Assembly (NCBI GenBank): GCA_030827125.1 | Contig: JAURFD010000007.1 | Span: 1 to 64,000 of the forward strand | From: Candidatus Nanopelagicales bacterium | Lineage (GTDB): Bacteria; Actinomycetota; Actinomycetes; S36-B12 | Reading direction: 5' to 3' | DNA: 64,000 bases | In this document: piece after piece, positions 41,923-50,745 of the stretch | Numbering within the stretch: position 1 is the first letter of the stretch | Layout: each line of letters opens with the position of its first letter | Notes under the pieces: generated by a model | Told to the model about the DNA's origin: nothing | The model's input: only the letters and a program-made list of their open reading frames with translations | Databases searched by the model: none | Translations under genes and position numbers: made by a program

Positions 41923-44100
41923 GTGATCGAAGGGACCCGCGAGCCGAAGGCGCGCGCGATGGATCGGGAGCGAGCACCCCGGTCCTTCGTCGCCATCACG
42001 CTCATCGTGGGCGCGGCGTATGCGTCGCTCGGGCTCCTCGCTCTCTGGCTGGGCCAGATGATCGGCCTCGCCTCTCCTATCTGGCCCGCGGCCGGTGTTG
42101 CCTTCGCCGCGGCCGTCGTATGGCGCTGGCGCGCGCTGCCAGGTGTTGCACTCGGTTCCATTGCGGTCAACTCCGTATGGCTGTGGAACGTCGGGGAGTC
42201 GGCCAACATAGTCGTGCCCACGGCACTCGCCATCGGTCTTGGCGCCACACTCCAGGCAGCACTCGGCGCGCTGCTCGTGCGGCGCTTCGTCGGGACCAAG
42301 CTCTACCTCGACATGCCGCGACCGATCATGCTCACCCTCCTGCTCGCGGGACCGGTCGCATGTCTGGTCGGCCCCACCATCGGCGTCGGGACCCAGCTGG
42401 CCACCGGGGTCCTCGGCACTAGTGGCATCGTCGTGGGCTGGCTCACCTGGTGGGTGGGAGATGCCATCGGCGTGATTGTCTTCGCTCCTATCGTGCTTAT
42501 GCTCATCCCCTCGCAAAACCGGTTCTGGGATGGCCGTCGCTGGGCCGTTGCGATCCCCTCACTTCTCATCATGGGTGCGCTCATGACGGTGATCCTGCAG
42601 AACGCGGCATTCGAGCGAGAGCGCATCAACACCGCGGTGCAGCAACTCGGTGATGACGCGACCGCCGATCTGATCAGCAATCTCGACCGTCACCAGGAAT
42701 CCCTAGAGGGCCTCCGGGGACTTGTCGACGCCTCTGACGAGGTAACCGCGCGGGAGTTCGCCACCTACACGGACGACATTCTGCTGCGCTCCCCCAATCT
42801 TCAAGCCCTCTCTTGGAATCCCCTCATCAATGAAGTTGACCTGGCCGCCTTCGAGGCATACCAGCGCGCCCAGCCGGGACTCAAGGACTACACGGTCACC
42901 GAGCGAGATGAAGATGGCAATCTCCGTCCGGTGACACCGCGACCCGAGTACGTCGCTGTCGCCTACATCGAGCCGCTGGCCGACAACCGAAGCGCACTGG
43001 GATTCGATATCTACTCCAACCCGGCGCGTGCCGTGGCAATCGAGACCGCGCGTGACAGCGGGGAGGCCATCGGCACAGCCCCCATCGATCTTGTCCAGGA
43101 GTCCAGCAGCCAAAAGGGCATGCTCGTGCTCCTGCCCGTCTACGAGGGCGGGAGCGTCCCAGAGGACGCAATACTGCGCCGAGAGTCACTGCGTGGTTTC
43201 GCCGTTGGCGTCTACCGACTCGGTGACCTACTCGCAGAGACGTACGCCGATCCTCGCTGGGACGACGTCGCCTTGACCTTGATCGATACCACCGACCAGG
43301 CGGATCCCGTCACGATCGCCGACATGCCGTCGCGTAATGCGGCCGATGTTGACGTCGTCAGCTCATCCCCTGTCGCTACCACCCGCCCCATCGATGTTTT
43401 CGGCCGCAGCTGGGAACTCACCGTTCAGCCGACCAATCGGGCCTTTGGGGGCAGTTCAACCACGCTCACCGTGACCCTGCTGCTGTCGTCAGTAGCGGTT
43501 GCCTACCTTCTCGAGGTATTGCTACTCCTGCTGTCCGGTATGGCGGCTCGCTCCCGCCGAGAGGCCGAGGCCAATTCGTACGAGGCGTCCCACGATCCGC
43601 TCACCGGTCTGCTTAACCGTCGGGCATTCGTCCGCCAGTTCGAGAAGGTCCTTGATGAACGGTCCGTCGCGGTGCACGACGCGCTCCTCTTCTGCGACCT
43701 CGATGGGTTCAAGCACGTCAACGACACCGGAGGACATGCGGCAGGCGACGCGATGCTGGCGGCTGTCGCTCTCGAGCTGAAGGGCCAGGTCCGTCACGAC
43801 GACCTTGTCGCACGAATGGGCGGCGATGAGTTCGCGCTGCTCCTCATCGACTGCTCCCTCGTGGACGCACGGCCGCTGGCAGAAGCCATCGTCCGGGCGG
43901 TCGAGTCAGTGCGACTGCCCGCCCCGCACGGCGATTTGAGCATCGGCGTCAGCATCGGGCTCACCATGGTGGATTCCAGCACAGAACAGTCCCTGGATGA
44001 GCACCTGCGTCATGTGGACGACGCGTGCTACGCAGCAAAGAAGTCTGGTGGTGACCGCGTCATCGTCTATGACGACATCGCTGCCGAGGCACCGGCGTAG
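41923..44100 (+). CDS. Diguanylate cyclase with MASE1 and CHASE sensor domains
   Basis: 725 residues. Eight or so N-terminal helices (about 20-230) form a MASE1-like membrane sensor; an extracytoplasmic CHASE domain follows (about 240-490, with WNPLINEVDLAAFEAYQRA and GFDIYSNPARAVAIE), then a transmembrane helix (about 510-535) and a GGDEF domain (about 555-715). The active site MGGDEF is intact at about residue 631 and the inhibitory I-site RHDD lies five residues before it, so the enzyme is probably active and feedback-inhibited by c-di-GMP. No EAL domain. It couples an external signal to c-di-GMP. Confidence 0.9.
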   Translation: MIEGTREPKARAMDRERAPRSFVAITLIVGAAYASLGLLALWLGQMIGLASPIWPAAGVAFAAAVVWRWRALPGVALGSIAVNSVWLWNVGESANIVVPTALAIGLGATLQAALGALLVRRFVGTKLYLDMPRPIMLTLLLAGPVACLVGPTIGVGTQLATGVLGTSGIVVGWLTWWVGDAIGVIVFAPIVLMLIPSQNRFWDGRRWAVAIPSLLIMGALMTVILQNAAFERERINTAVQQLGDDATADLISNLDRHQESLEGLRGLVDASDEVTAREFATYTDDILLRSPNLQALSWNPLINEVDLAAFEAYQRAQPGLKDYTVTERDEDGNLRPVTPRPEYVAVAYIEPLADNRSALGFDIYSNPARAVAIETARDSGEAIGTAPIDLVQESSSQKGMLVLLPVYEGGSVPEDAILRRESLRGFAVGVYRLGDLLAETYADPRWDDVALTLIDTTDQADPVTIADMPSRNAADVDVVSSSPVATTRPIDVFGRSWELTVQPTNRAFGGSSTTLTVTLLLSSVAVAYLLEVLLLLLSGMAARSRREAEANSYEASHDPLTGLLNRRAFVRQFEKVLDERSVAVHDALLFCDLDGFKHVNDTGGHAAGDAMLAAVALELKGQVRHDDLVARMGGDEFALLLIDCSLVDARPLAEAIVRAVESVRLPAPHGDLSIGVSIGLTMVDSSTEQSLDEHLRHVDDACYAAKKSGGDRVIVYDDIAAEAPA

Positions 44101-44114
44101 AGCTTCGCCTCAAC

Positions 44115-45032
44115 CTAGTCTGTGGAGTCCGTGACGTTCTCGATCTCGAGGCGCTGCCAGGGGATCGAGATACCCGCCGCGTCGAGTGCCTCCTTGAAGC
44201 GCATCCGGATGAGCCGAGTGGTCGCTAGTTGGGTGGCCGGTCGGATTGCCGCCACCGCCCGGACAAGGACGGCGTTGCCGGTCAGGTCTTGCACTCCACT
44301 GAAGGTCGGCGGCTCCAACAGTGCCTTGCCTAGCTCAGGATCGTTCATCATGTCTGCACCGGCAGCGTTCAGTACATCGCGGATGTGATTCAGATCCGCA
44401 TTGAACGCCACTGGGATGTCGACCACTGCGACGGTCGAGCCCTGGGATTGATTGACCAGGTACTGCATTTGTCCATTGCGGACGTACCAGATGCTGCCGC
44501 TGAAGTCGCGAATCGTCGTCGTGCGCAGAGCGACTTCCTCGACGACCCCCTGCACGACATCGGTCTGCACGACATCACCGACACCGATCTGATTGGAGAA
44601 GATCATGGATGCGCCGGCGAGATAGTCGGCAATGAGGGTTTGCGCACCGAAGCCCAGGACGATGCCCACTACTCCTGCACTCGCCAAAATCGGACCGAGG
44701 TTGACCCCGAGGGCCTCAAGGATGAGGAAGGTGGCGACCGTCCAGATGCCGATGCTGACCGCGCTACGCACCAGGGTGGCTCCGGCTAGCGCCCGGCGAG
44801 CATGACCGCGTCGATCCCGGCTGCTGACGAGGATGTCAGCCGGATCCGGATCGGATATCCGGCGCATAGCCCGGCGGGCGACGATCCGGAAGGTGATACG
44901 GGCCACGCCCTGCAGAATCAAAGCCCCGAGCACGATGATGCCGACCCGCAGAAGTGTCCCGAACGGCCCATCGAAAATGTCTGACTCGAACCACTCGACG
45001 GTGACAACGGCTGCAGTGATCACGGCTCCCAT
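44115..45032 (-). CDS. MscS family mechanosensitive channel
   Basis: 305 residues: three N-terminal helices (about 5-25, 28-50, 85-135) with the pore-lining GVVGIVLGFGAQTLIADYLAG, then the beta domain (IGVGDVVQTDVVQGVVEEV) and the C-terminal alpha/beta domain. Acts as a small-conductance pressure valve or ion channel in the membrane. ATG start with GAGGTGGG upstream. A family C palindrome separates it from the next minus-strand gene. Confidence 0.9.
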   Translation of the reverse strand: MGAVITAAVVTVEWFESDIFDGPFGTLLRVGIIVLGALILQGVARITFRIVARRAMRRISDPDPADILVSSRDRRGHARRALAGATLVRSAVSIGIWTVATFLILEALGVNLGPILASAGVVGIVLGFGAQTLIADYLAGASMIFSNQIGVGDVVQTDVVQGVVEEVALRTTTIRDFSGSIWYVRNGQMQYLVNQSQGSTVAVVDIPVAFNADLNHIRDVLNAAGADMMNDPELGKALLEPPTFSGVQDLTGNAVLVRAVAAIRPATQLATTRLIRMRFKEALDAAGISIPWQRLEIENVTDSTD

Positions 45033-45076
45033 CCCACCTCACCGGCGCGGGATCGCGGTGTCGCGACACGCATGAC

Positions 45077-45146
45077 CATCGCCGAGTGTGCACTCGCGCG
45101 CAAGAAAAACGCGGAGAACGTGCGCGGGAGTGCACACTCGGCGATG
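45077..45146. terminator. 26-bp palindrome (one mismatch), family C
   Basis: Arms 45077-45102 and 45121-45146 match except one base, with an 18-nt A-rich loop. The outer 19 bp (CATCGCCGAGTG...CACTC) are perfect. It lies 28 nt behind the DUF4287-gene stop and upstream of the MscS gene, both minus strand. Confidence 0.7.
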
Positions 45147-45173
45147 GGGAGAGGTGGGTGCTACCGGCCGAGC

Positions 45174-45716
45174 TCAGTCGATCTGTGGGGCCACCATGTC
45201 GAGGATGAGGTCCTTGTCGACCTTCCAATCCAGCGGCACCCGCACTGTCTTCTTGTTGACGACATAGCCCTCCAGGCGCGGTCGAAGGGACTGCAGAATC
45301 TCCGCGTCGAAGGGGGCGATCAAAATGTGGCCCTTCAGTGCGGTGACACCGAAGACATAGCGTCCGTCGTACTTCACCATCGGCTTATTCCAGGCGATGA
45401 CGACCTCGGCCTTCGGATAGGCCTTCGTGATCGTTTTCAAGATGGCACGCACAGTCTTGGCGGCGGTCGCATCCTCGCCCGCGAGGTACTCATCGACCGT
45501 GTTGAACCGCCGAGACGTGGTGTTGCCTCGGCTGTAGAGCACCAGAGCGTTGGCATGCGCCCGACTGAATCCGTGGTTCTCCTGCAGATAGGCCATCTGC
45601 TCCGGGTATTTCTGGTCCTTGATCTCGGCCATGACCTCGAACCAATAGGACATGGGTTGGCCGTAGCGCTTCTCGATCGCGGGGAAGTACGACGCCCGGT
45701 CGGGATTGGTAGCCAT
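45174..45716 (-). CDS. DUF4287 / DUF1801 (YdhG-like) protein
   Basis: 180 residues. The N-terminal DUF4287 part (about 1-75; SYWFEVMAEIKDQKYPEQ and GFSRAHANALVLYSRG) is joined to a DUF1801/YdhG-like domain (about 80-178; AYPKAEVVIAWNKPMVKYDG and KTVRVPLDWKVD). Function unknown; the second domain resembles frataxin-like small folds. ATG 45716 follows AAGGGA at 8 nt. Confidence 0.82.
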   Translation of the reverse strand: MATNPDRASYFPAIEKRYGQPMSYWFEVMAEIKDQKYPEQMAYLQENHGFSRAHANALVLYSRGNTTSRRFNTVDEYLAGEDATAAKTVRAILKTITKAYPKAEVVIAWNKPMVKYDGRYVFGVTALKGHILIAPFDAEILQSLRPRLEGYVVNKKTVRVPLDWKVDKDLILDMVAPQID

Positions 45717-45762
45717 CAATCACGTCCCTTGTTCACTGCTGGCGCACGTTGGCAGAAATTGA

Positions 45763-46554
45763 TCACGATGTAGACGCGTCAAGTCGCGCTCTCATCATGC
45801 TCACGACGTCAGCATCTCCCGCGATGGTGACCCCGCTGGCGGTACGACCCCATAGGTCGAGGAGGACATCCGACGCATCACCGGTGATCCAGGCATCCGG
45901 ATCGTCGGTCGTCACACCACCCTCCACGACGATCGCTGTGGGATGAAGCCGCACCGTCCACGCGTGGGTCCCACTCGAGACAACCACCGTCTGTCCGTGT
46001 GCCCCCGCCAGGGCGTCTCGGTCGTCCCACTCCCAGGCCAGCCAGCCGAGGAGTTCATCGACACCATCGAGGGCGAGGTCCTCATCAATCGGTTGCGCCT
46101 TGGCTTCACCGTGTGCGGCGGCGTCAGCATCCCAGCGATGGACCGCCGTCTCCTGCGCCATGCGCCGCATCCAAAAGCCCGCGGTCTGCTCCGGTGGCCA
46201 GAAGGTCGCAGCCGGTGCGTCCGGTGACAACCCCGACAACCGGCCGCGCATGTCGTCGTAGGCCTGACGCAACTCATCGATGGGGTCGCGGTCCGGGTCG
46301 AGGTCTCCCCAGCCGCCGGACTCCCGATCTCCCGGGGCCTTGCCCGACTCCAGGGTTGCGGATTTGTGCCGGTAGACACCGACGAGATGCGAGACGAGAT
46401 CACGCATGGTCCAGCCCGGACAGCTGGGCACCTCGATGCTCAAGTCGGTTGCGGCGGCTGACCCGAAGGCGTCGAAGTCCTGCGCCCACAGGGCGAAGTA
46501 GCGATCGGGTGCCAGGCGTGTGCCATCGAGGCTCGGGCCGTAAAGACTCTCCAC
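45763..46554 (-). CDS. Maleylpyruvate isomerase family, mycothiol-dependent (DinB-like) protein
   Basis: 263 residues: N-terminal DinB/MDMPI helical bundle (about 20-165) with VPSCPGWTMRDLVSHLVGVYRH and WDADAAAH supplying metal-binding His, and a C-terminal MDMPI_C-like beta domain (about 180-260). Members use mycothiol to isomerise maleylpyruvate or act as thiol transferases, fitting an actinobacterium. GTG start with CAGGAT 6 nt upstream (46561-46566). Confidence 0.85.
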   Translation of the reverse strand: MESLYGPSLDGTRLAPDRYFALWAQDFDAFGSAAATDLSIEVPSCPGWTMRDLVSHLVGVYRHKSATLESGKAPGDRESGGWGDLDPDRDPIDELRQAYDDMRGRLSGLSPDAPAATFWPPEQTAGFWMRRMAQETAVHRWDADAAAHGEAKAQPIDEDLALDGVDELLGWLAWEWDDRDALAGAHGQTVVVSSGTHAWTVRLHPTAIVVEGGVTTDDPDAWITGDASDVLLDLWGRTASGVTIAGDADVVSMMRARLDASTS

Positions 46555-46606
46555 GTGGCGATCCTGCCACGCTCACTTTGACCTCCGCGGACAATCGAGC
46601 GATGAC

Positions 46607-47353
46607 CTAGTGGAGTCCGGGATTGATCGGGGACCCTGCGGTGAGTCCGCCATCAACAGTGAGGCACTGGCCCGTTATCCAACCCGCGTCATCGGAGGCC
46701 AGCCACGCGACGACGTTGGCGACGTCGGTCGGGGTACCGAGACGGCCGGCAGGGTGTCGCGCGAGAGCGTCGCGCTTAGCCGCCTGAGGATCGGCGGCGA
46801 CGGCGAAGGCTTCATCGACCATTCCTGTGGCGATCCAGCCCGGACTCACGGCATTGCAGCGCACAGCGGGTCCGTGATCGACGGCTATCGAGCGGGTCAG
46901 TGAGTGCACAAAAGCCTTGGAGGCGTTGTAGAGCGCCATGGCACGATCGGACACATTGGCGGAGATCGATCCAACATTGATGATGACCCCGCCCCGCTCA
47001 GTCATCCAGGGCAGGACGGCGCGGCTCATGGCGAAGACTCCGCGACAGTTGGTGTTGACGACGAGATCCCAGTCAGCATCGGTGCTCTCCAGGACATCCT
47101 TCTCCACCTGAACACCGGCGTTGTTCACCAGCAGCGTGACGCCACCCATCAGGTCGAGGGAACGGCGTACGACATGCTCTGCCTGATCAGCGGTTCCGAT
47201 GTCTGCCTGCACCCAGCCGATCTCCCCGGGTAGGTCCGCGGGTCGCTCACCACGCCCACAGGCGACGACCTGGGCACCATCGGTCAGTAGGCGATCGACG
47301 ACGGCGCGGCCGATGCCGCGACTGCCTCCGGTGACGATCGCACGATGTGTCAT
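46607..47353 (-). CDS. Short-chain dehydrogenase/reductase (3-oxoacyl-ACP reductase-like)
   Basis: 248-residue classical SDR: VTGGSRGIGRA, LVNNAGVQVEK, YNASKAFVHS with the catalytic Tyr/Lys, NVGSISANVSD with the Ser, PAGRLGTPTDVANVVAWLAS and GQCLTVDGG, typical of FabG-like reductases. Substrate unknown. ATG 47353 is fixed by AGGAG at 4 nt. Divergent from the aldo/keto reductase gene. Confidence 0.9.
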   Translation of the reverse strand: MTHRAIVTGGSRGIGRAVVDRLLTDGAQVVACGRGERPADLPGEIGWVQADIGTADQAEHVVRRSLDLMGGVTLLVNNAGVQVEKDVLESTDADWDLVVNTNCRGVFAMSRAVLPWMTERGGVIINVGSISANVSDRAMALYNASKAFVHSLTRSIAVDHGPAVRCNAVSPGWIATGMVDEAFAVAADPQAAKRDALARHPAGRLGTPTDVANVVAWLASDDAGWITGQCLTVDGGLTAGSPINPGLH

Positions 47354-47392
47354 GAGTCTCCTGACCCTCAATGCGCCTCATGATGCCAGGAT

Positions 47393-47398
47393 TAGGCT
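47393..47398 (+). promoter_or_regulatory. -10 hexamer of the aldo/keto reductase gene
   Basis: TAGGCT followed by 7 nt and ATG 47406; it fixes the start of the downstream gene. Confidence 0.45.
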
Positions 47399-47405
47399 CA
47401 TCCCC

Positions 47406-48347
47406 ATGACGTCTCCCCTTCCGCAGCGCCGGCTTGGCCCCTGGGCGGTCTCTGCCGTGGGACTTGGCTGTATGCCGCTGTCTTTTCCCCAGCACGTCGA
47501 CGAGCGTGAGCGCAGCATCGCCGTGATCCATCGAGCGCTTGCTCTGGGGATCACGCTCTTGGACACGGCCAATATCTACGCGCCCGCATGGGATGCCGTC
47601 GGGCACAACGAGGTCTTGATCGGTGAAGCCCTGCGCTCGTACGACGAATCCCTCGATGGGGTCATCGTGGCCACCAAGGGTGGGATCACCCGCAGCGACG
47701 GGGAGCTCTGGGGCCGGGATGCCTCACGTGATGGGCTACTGCGAGCGGCCGAGGCGAGTCTGCAAGCACTGGGTGTCGATCGGATGGACCTGTACCAACT
47801 CCACCGGCCAGATCCTTCGCGCACCTTCCTCGAGCAGATGCGCAACCTAGGCGCCGTGAAGGAAGCTGGTTTGACCACAACCCTCGGCCTGTCCAATGTG
47901 ACACTGCCCGAACTTGAGTTGGCGATCGACGAGTTGGGTGGCCCCGATGAGGGCGGAGTTGTCTCGGTCCAGAACGAATGGTCGCCGCGATATCGCGTCG
48001 ATCGCGATGTGTTGGACCACTGCACCGAAACCGGCATCGCGTTCCTGCCCTGGTCACCGCTCGGCGGCGCCGACCAGGCTCACGAGGTGGGGTCGCACTA
48101 CACCGCCTTCACCGAGGTGGGTCGGGCCCACGGTGCGTCAGCACAGGAGACGGTCCTCGCTTGGCTGCTCGCAACGACGCCGGTCATGATCCCCATCCCC
48201 GGAGCTAGCAAGCCGCAGACAGTGGACTCGATCGTGCGATCGGTGAGCGTGGAGATGTCGGCTGGTGAGATCGCACTGCTCGACGCGAGCGAGCCGGAGC
48301 ACTCCTCGACATTTCCCGAGAGCGAGCCGCACCCGCCGCTGAGATAG
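47406..48347 (+). CDS. Aldo/keto reductase
   Basis: 313 residues: VGLGCMPLSFP, ITLLDTANIYAP (Asp/Tyr), VATKGGITR (Lys), MDLYQLHRPDPS (His), GIAFLPWSPLGG, and IPIPGASKPQT cofactor loop. The full catalytic tetrad is present. The C-terminal third resembles the broken AKR fragment at 32375-32710. Start chosen on promoter spacing; the longer in-frame start at 47199 overlaps the divergent SDR. Confidence 0.9.
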   Translation: MTSPLPQRRLGPWAVSAVGLGCMPLSFPQHVDERERSIAVIHRALALGITLLDTANIYAPAWDAVGHNEVLIGEALRSYDESLDGVIVATKGGITRSDGELWGRDASRDGLLRAAEASLQALGVDRMDLYQLHRPDPSRTFLEQMRNLGAVKEAGLTTTLGLSNVTLPELELAIDELGGPDEGGVVSVQNEWSPRYRVDRDVLDHCTETGIAFLPWSPLGGADQAHEVGSHYTAFTEVGRAHGASAQETVLAWLLATTPVMIPIPGASKPQTVDSIVRSVSVEMSAGEIALLDASEPEHSSTFPESEPHPPLR

Positions 48348-48447
48348 GGCGGGAAGTGGGCCGCTGACAGGGGGCCGGGGAGTACCAACGCCCCCAACGT
48401 GCGCGGGCCCCTACCGCAGCGGCACAACATGCTCCACTCTCCGGGTC

Positions 48448-48702
48448 GTGAGTGATGACGTCCGCAGTCAGGCGATCCAACGGCTACATCAGCGCCGGGG
48501 CCTTCTCAACTACGTGTTGGGAGGCGTGATCGTCTGCCTCTTCATGATTGCTATCTGGTTTTTCACCGGCCAAGGCTACTTCTGGCCGGGCTGGGTCATT
48601 GGCGGATTCGTCCTTGGCGCCCTCGGGTACGGAGTCAACTCGATGATGAACAAGCCATTTACCGACGAGCAAATCGACCGCGAGATCCACAAGGGGTCGT
48701 AG
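48448..48702 (+). CDS. 2TM domain small membrane protein (84 aa)
   Basis: Begins with a short helix RSQAIQRLHQRRGLLNYV, then two transmembrane helices (about 21-40 and 46-66) with W-rich turn GYFWPGWVIGG, a pattern of the 2TM domain family often found beside or in signalling proteins. Function unknown. GTG start with CACTCT 7 nt upstream. Confidence 0.72.
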   Translation: MSDDVRSQAIQRLHQRRGLLNYVLGGVIVCLFMIAIWFFTGQGYFWPGWVIGGFVLGALGYGVNSMMNKPFTDEQIDREIHKGS

Positions 48703-48725
48703 GCAGGGACCGATGGCACGCGATC

Positions 48726-48747
48726 CGGTGCGCGATTCGGCGCACCG
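48726..48747 (+). terminator. Short hairpin after the 2TM gene
   Basis: CGGTGCGC and GCGCACCG form an 8-bp stem with a 6-nt loop, 24 nt after the stop. Confidence 0.45.
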
Positions 48748-48856
48748 AGGGTGGGCTCGGCGCCGCACGAGCTGCTCACAGTGCGTATCAACGCGAGAGA
48801 AAAGCGGCCCGAGCCTCACGATGTGAGATAAGGGCCGGACCCCACTGCAGGGTGGG

Positions 48857-48940
48857 TGCGCGAGGGGGGAGTTGAACCCCCACACCCTTTCGGGCACACG
48901 GACCTGAACCGTGCGCGTCTGCCTATTCCGCCACTCGCGC
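48857..48940 (-). tRNA. tRNA-Leu (anticodon CAG)
   Basis: 84-nt type II tRNA on the minus strand. Acceptor GCGCGAG pairs with CTCGCGC; the anticodon stem CACGG/CCGTG encloses loop TTCAGGT, giving anticodon CAG; a long variable arm (CCCGAAAGGG-type) and TTCAA T-loop follow. Discriminator A. CCA is not encoded (ACCCA follows). A tRNA-Leu near this gene cluster also occurs in mycobacteria. Confidence 0.93.
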
Positions 48941-49013
48941 GTTGCCCGGCGTGCCGAGCGATAGAAGGGTACAACCCCGTCCGGCGACATCCCCATGGGC
49001 GGTCCGGATAGCG

Positions 49014-49565
49014 CTACTCCTCCCGACGCTCGTGCTCCGGTGCCATGTGACCGCCGATCAGTACGCCGATAACGAAGATCATCATCAACGCTGTCATCAC
49101 CGAGTTCTGGAAGGCCGGCGCCATCCCGTTCCACTTGGAGTTCAGGTACATGATGAACCAGTTGCCGCCGACGGTGATGAAGCCGAAGAAGAAGACCAGT
49201 AGTCCGGTGGTCCCTCCCACAAAGGTCCACTTCTGTGCCCGGCCCCACCGCGGGCAGGTGGACGACCGACGGAGACCCAGGATGCCGCCGATGAGCAGCA
49301 GGATGCCGGTGATGGTCTCCCCGGCGATGATGCCGATGTAACTCAGGACCTGGAACCAGGTGGCGTCGATGAAGCGCCATTGAAAGCCGCTGTCCGCGGG
49401 GACGCCGTCACCACTGAGGACACCCTGGACGAAGGGCCAGTTGCTGGCATTGGGATTGACCGGGTTGGTGATGTTGTCGAAGGCGACGACGAGGTAGTAC
49501 GCCGCGGTCATGAGGACGAAGATGGATGCGACGACGCGCGCAGTGCGCCAGACAGACCAATTCAT
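49014..49565 (-). CDS. DUF2165 family membrane protein
   Basis: 183 residues, four transmembrane helices (about 9-29, 73-95, 115-138, 152-172). Conserved features include AFDNITNPVNPNASNWPFVQ and WRFIDATWFQVLSYIGII in the large first loop, typical of DUF2165 predicted small integral membrane proteins. Function unknown. ATG 49565 follows GAGGAAG; TAGCCT lies 8 nt upstream. Confidence 0.8.
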   Translation of the reverse strand: MNWSVWRTARVVASIFVLMTAAYYLVVAFDNITNPVNPNASNWPFVQGVLSGDGVPADSGFQWRFIDATWFQVLSYIGIIAGETITGILLLIGGILGLRRSSTCPRWGRAQKWTFVGGTTGLLVFFFGFITVGGNWFIMYLNSKWNGMAPAFQNSVMTALMMIFVIGVLIGGHMAPEHERREE

Positions 49566-49690
49566 GCTTCCTCAGGCTAGCCACATGAGCGGGCCAGATG
49601 GTGGATTTGGCGGGACCGTCCGCGAACTTTGCGAGGAAATGATCACTGGGCGGTCGATTGCTCGCACAGTTTGACCTCATCGTCGTCGCA

Positions 49691-49696
49691 TAGATT
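49691..49696 (+). promoter_or_regulatory. -10 hexamer of a leaderless aldo/keto reductase gene
   Basis: TAGATT-GACCCC-GTG with 6-nt spacing. Confidence 0.5.
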
Positions 49697-49702
49697 GACC
49701 CC

Positions 49703-50653
49703 GTGGTGCAGATCGGCAACTCCGGAATCGACATCTCACGCGTGGTACTCGGCGGCAACGTATTCGGATGGACTGCCGACGAGGAATCGTCCTTCGCCAT
49801 CCTTGATGCGTACCTCGATGGGGGCGGCAACAGCGTCGACCTCGCCGACTCCTACCCACACTGGGCGCAAGGCTGTCGCGGAGGCGAATCCGAGCAGATC
49901 GTCGGACGGTGGATGGCCGACCGAGGCAATCGCGATGCCGTTGTCGTCGCCACGAAGGTCGGCAAGTTCCCCGGCAACTACGGGTTGTCGCGCGAACAAA
50001 TCAACGCCGGCCTCCGGGGCTCGCTGGAGCGCCTGCAGACCGAGTACGTCGACCTCTACTACTGCCACCTGGACGATCCGCAGACCCCGCTCGAAGAGAC
50101 CCTCGAAGCCCTTGCCGAGCAGATTGAGGCCGGTCGTATCCGGGCGATCGCCGCATCGAACTATTCGACGGAGCGGCTGGCGGCGGCGCTGGCCACATCG
50201 GATCGGCTCGGCCTGCCGCGCTTCGTCGCCGTTCAACCTCAGTACAGCCTGGTCGTCCGCGACGAGTTTGAAGGCTCGCTTCAGCAATTGTGTGAACGTG
50301 AGGGGCTGTCCTGCCTGCCCTTCTGGCCGTTGGCCGCTGGATTCCTCACCGGCAAGTACACGACCAGCGACATCGGCGATTCGCCACGAGGAAGGCACGT
50401 CGCGCAGTTCTTCACCGAGCGCAACTGGCAGGTCCTGGCCGTCGTTCGCGACATCGCGGTGTCTCACGGGGTCGAACCCACGACCGTGGCGCTTGCCTGG
50501 CTGCTCACTCGCCCAACGGTCGCCGCACCCGTGGCGTCGGTTTCGCGGATGTCGCAACTTCCCGCACTCATGCAGTCGATGACTCTCGAACTCACCGTCG
50601 ACGAACTCGCTGAACTCGACGAGGTCTCCGCCCCAAGAAGCGCCTCGTCCTGA
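49703..50653 (+). CDS. Aldo/keto reductase
   Basis: 316 residues: VVLGGNVFGW, NSVDLADSYPHWAQG (Asp/Tyr), VVATKVGKFPG (Lys), VDLYYCHLDDPQTP (His), CLPFWPLAAGFLTGKY and a C-terminal cofactor region. NADPH-dependent carbonyl reductase of unknown substrate. It is one of three intact AKRs in the window (25647, 47406, 49703), each in a different subfamily. Confidence 0.9.
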   Translation: MVQIGNSGIDISRVVLGGNVFGWTADEESSFAILDAYLDGGGNSVDLADSYPHWAQGCRGGESEQIVGRWMADRGNRDAVVVATKVGKFPGNYGLSREQINAGLRGSLERLQTEYVDLYYCHLDDPQTPLEETLEALAEQIEAGRIRAIAASNYSTERLAAALATSDRLGLPRFVAVQPQYSLVVRDEFEGSLQQLCEREGLSCLPFWPLAAGFLTGKYTTSDIGDSPRGRHVAQFFTERNWQVLAVVRDIAVSHGVEPTTVALAWLLTRPTVAAPVASVSRMSQLPALMQSMTLELTVDELAELDEVSAPRSASS

Positions 50654-50733
50654 TCGGTGGCATGAGCGGGGAGCGCACGGCCAGCAAACCCCGCCACACA
50701 GGTCGCTCTGAGCAAAAGGTCACCGGGACAGGT

Positions 50734-50739
50734 CATAAT
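50734..50739 (+). promoter_or_regulatory. -10 hexamer that decides the ICMT-like start
   Basis: CATAAT-GCAGCC-ATG; it selects ATG 50746 over ATG 50662. Confidence 0.5.
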
Positions 50740-50745
50740 GCAGCC

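Noticed and set aside
48857-48940. Integration site or prophage at the tRNA-Leu gene
   Set aside because: No integrase, no repeat of the tRNA 3' end and ordinary housekeeping genes on both sides.
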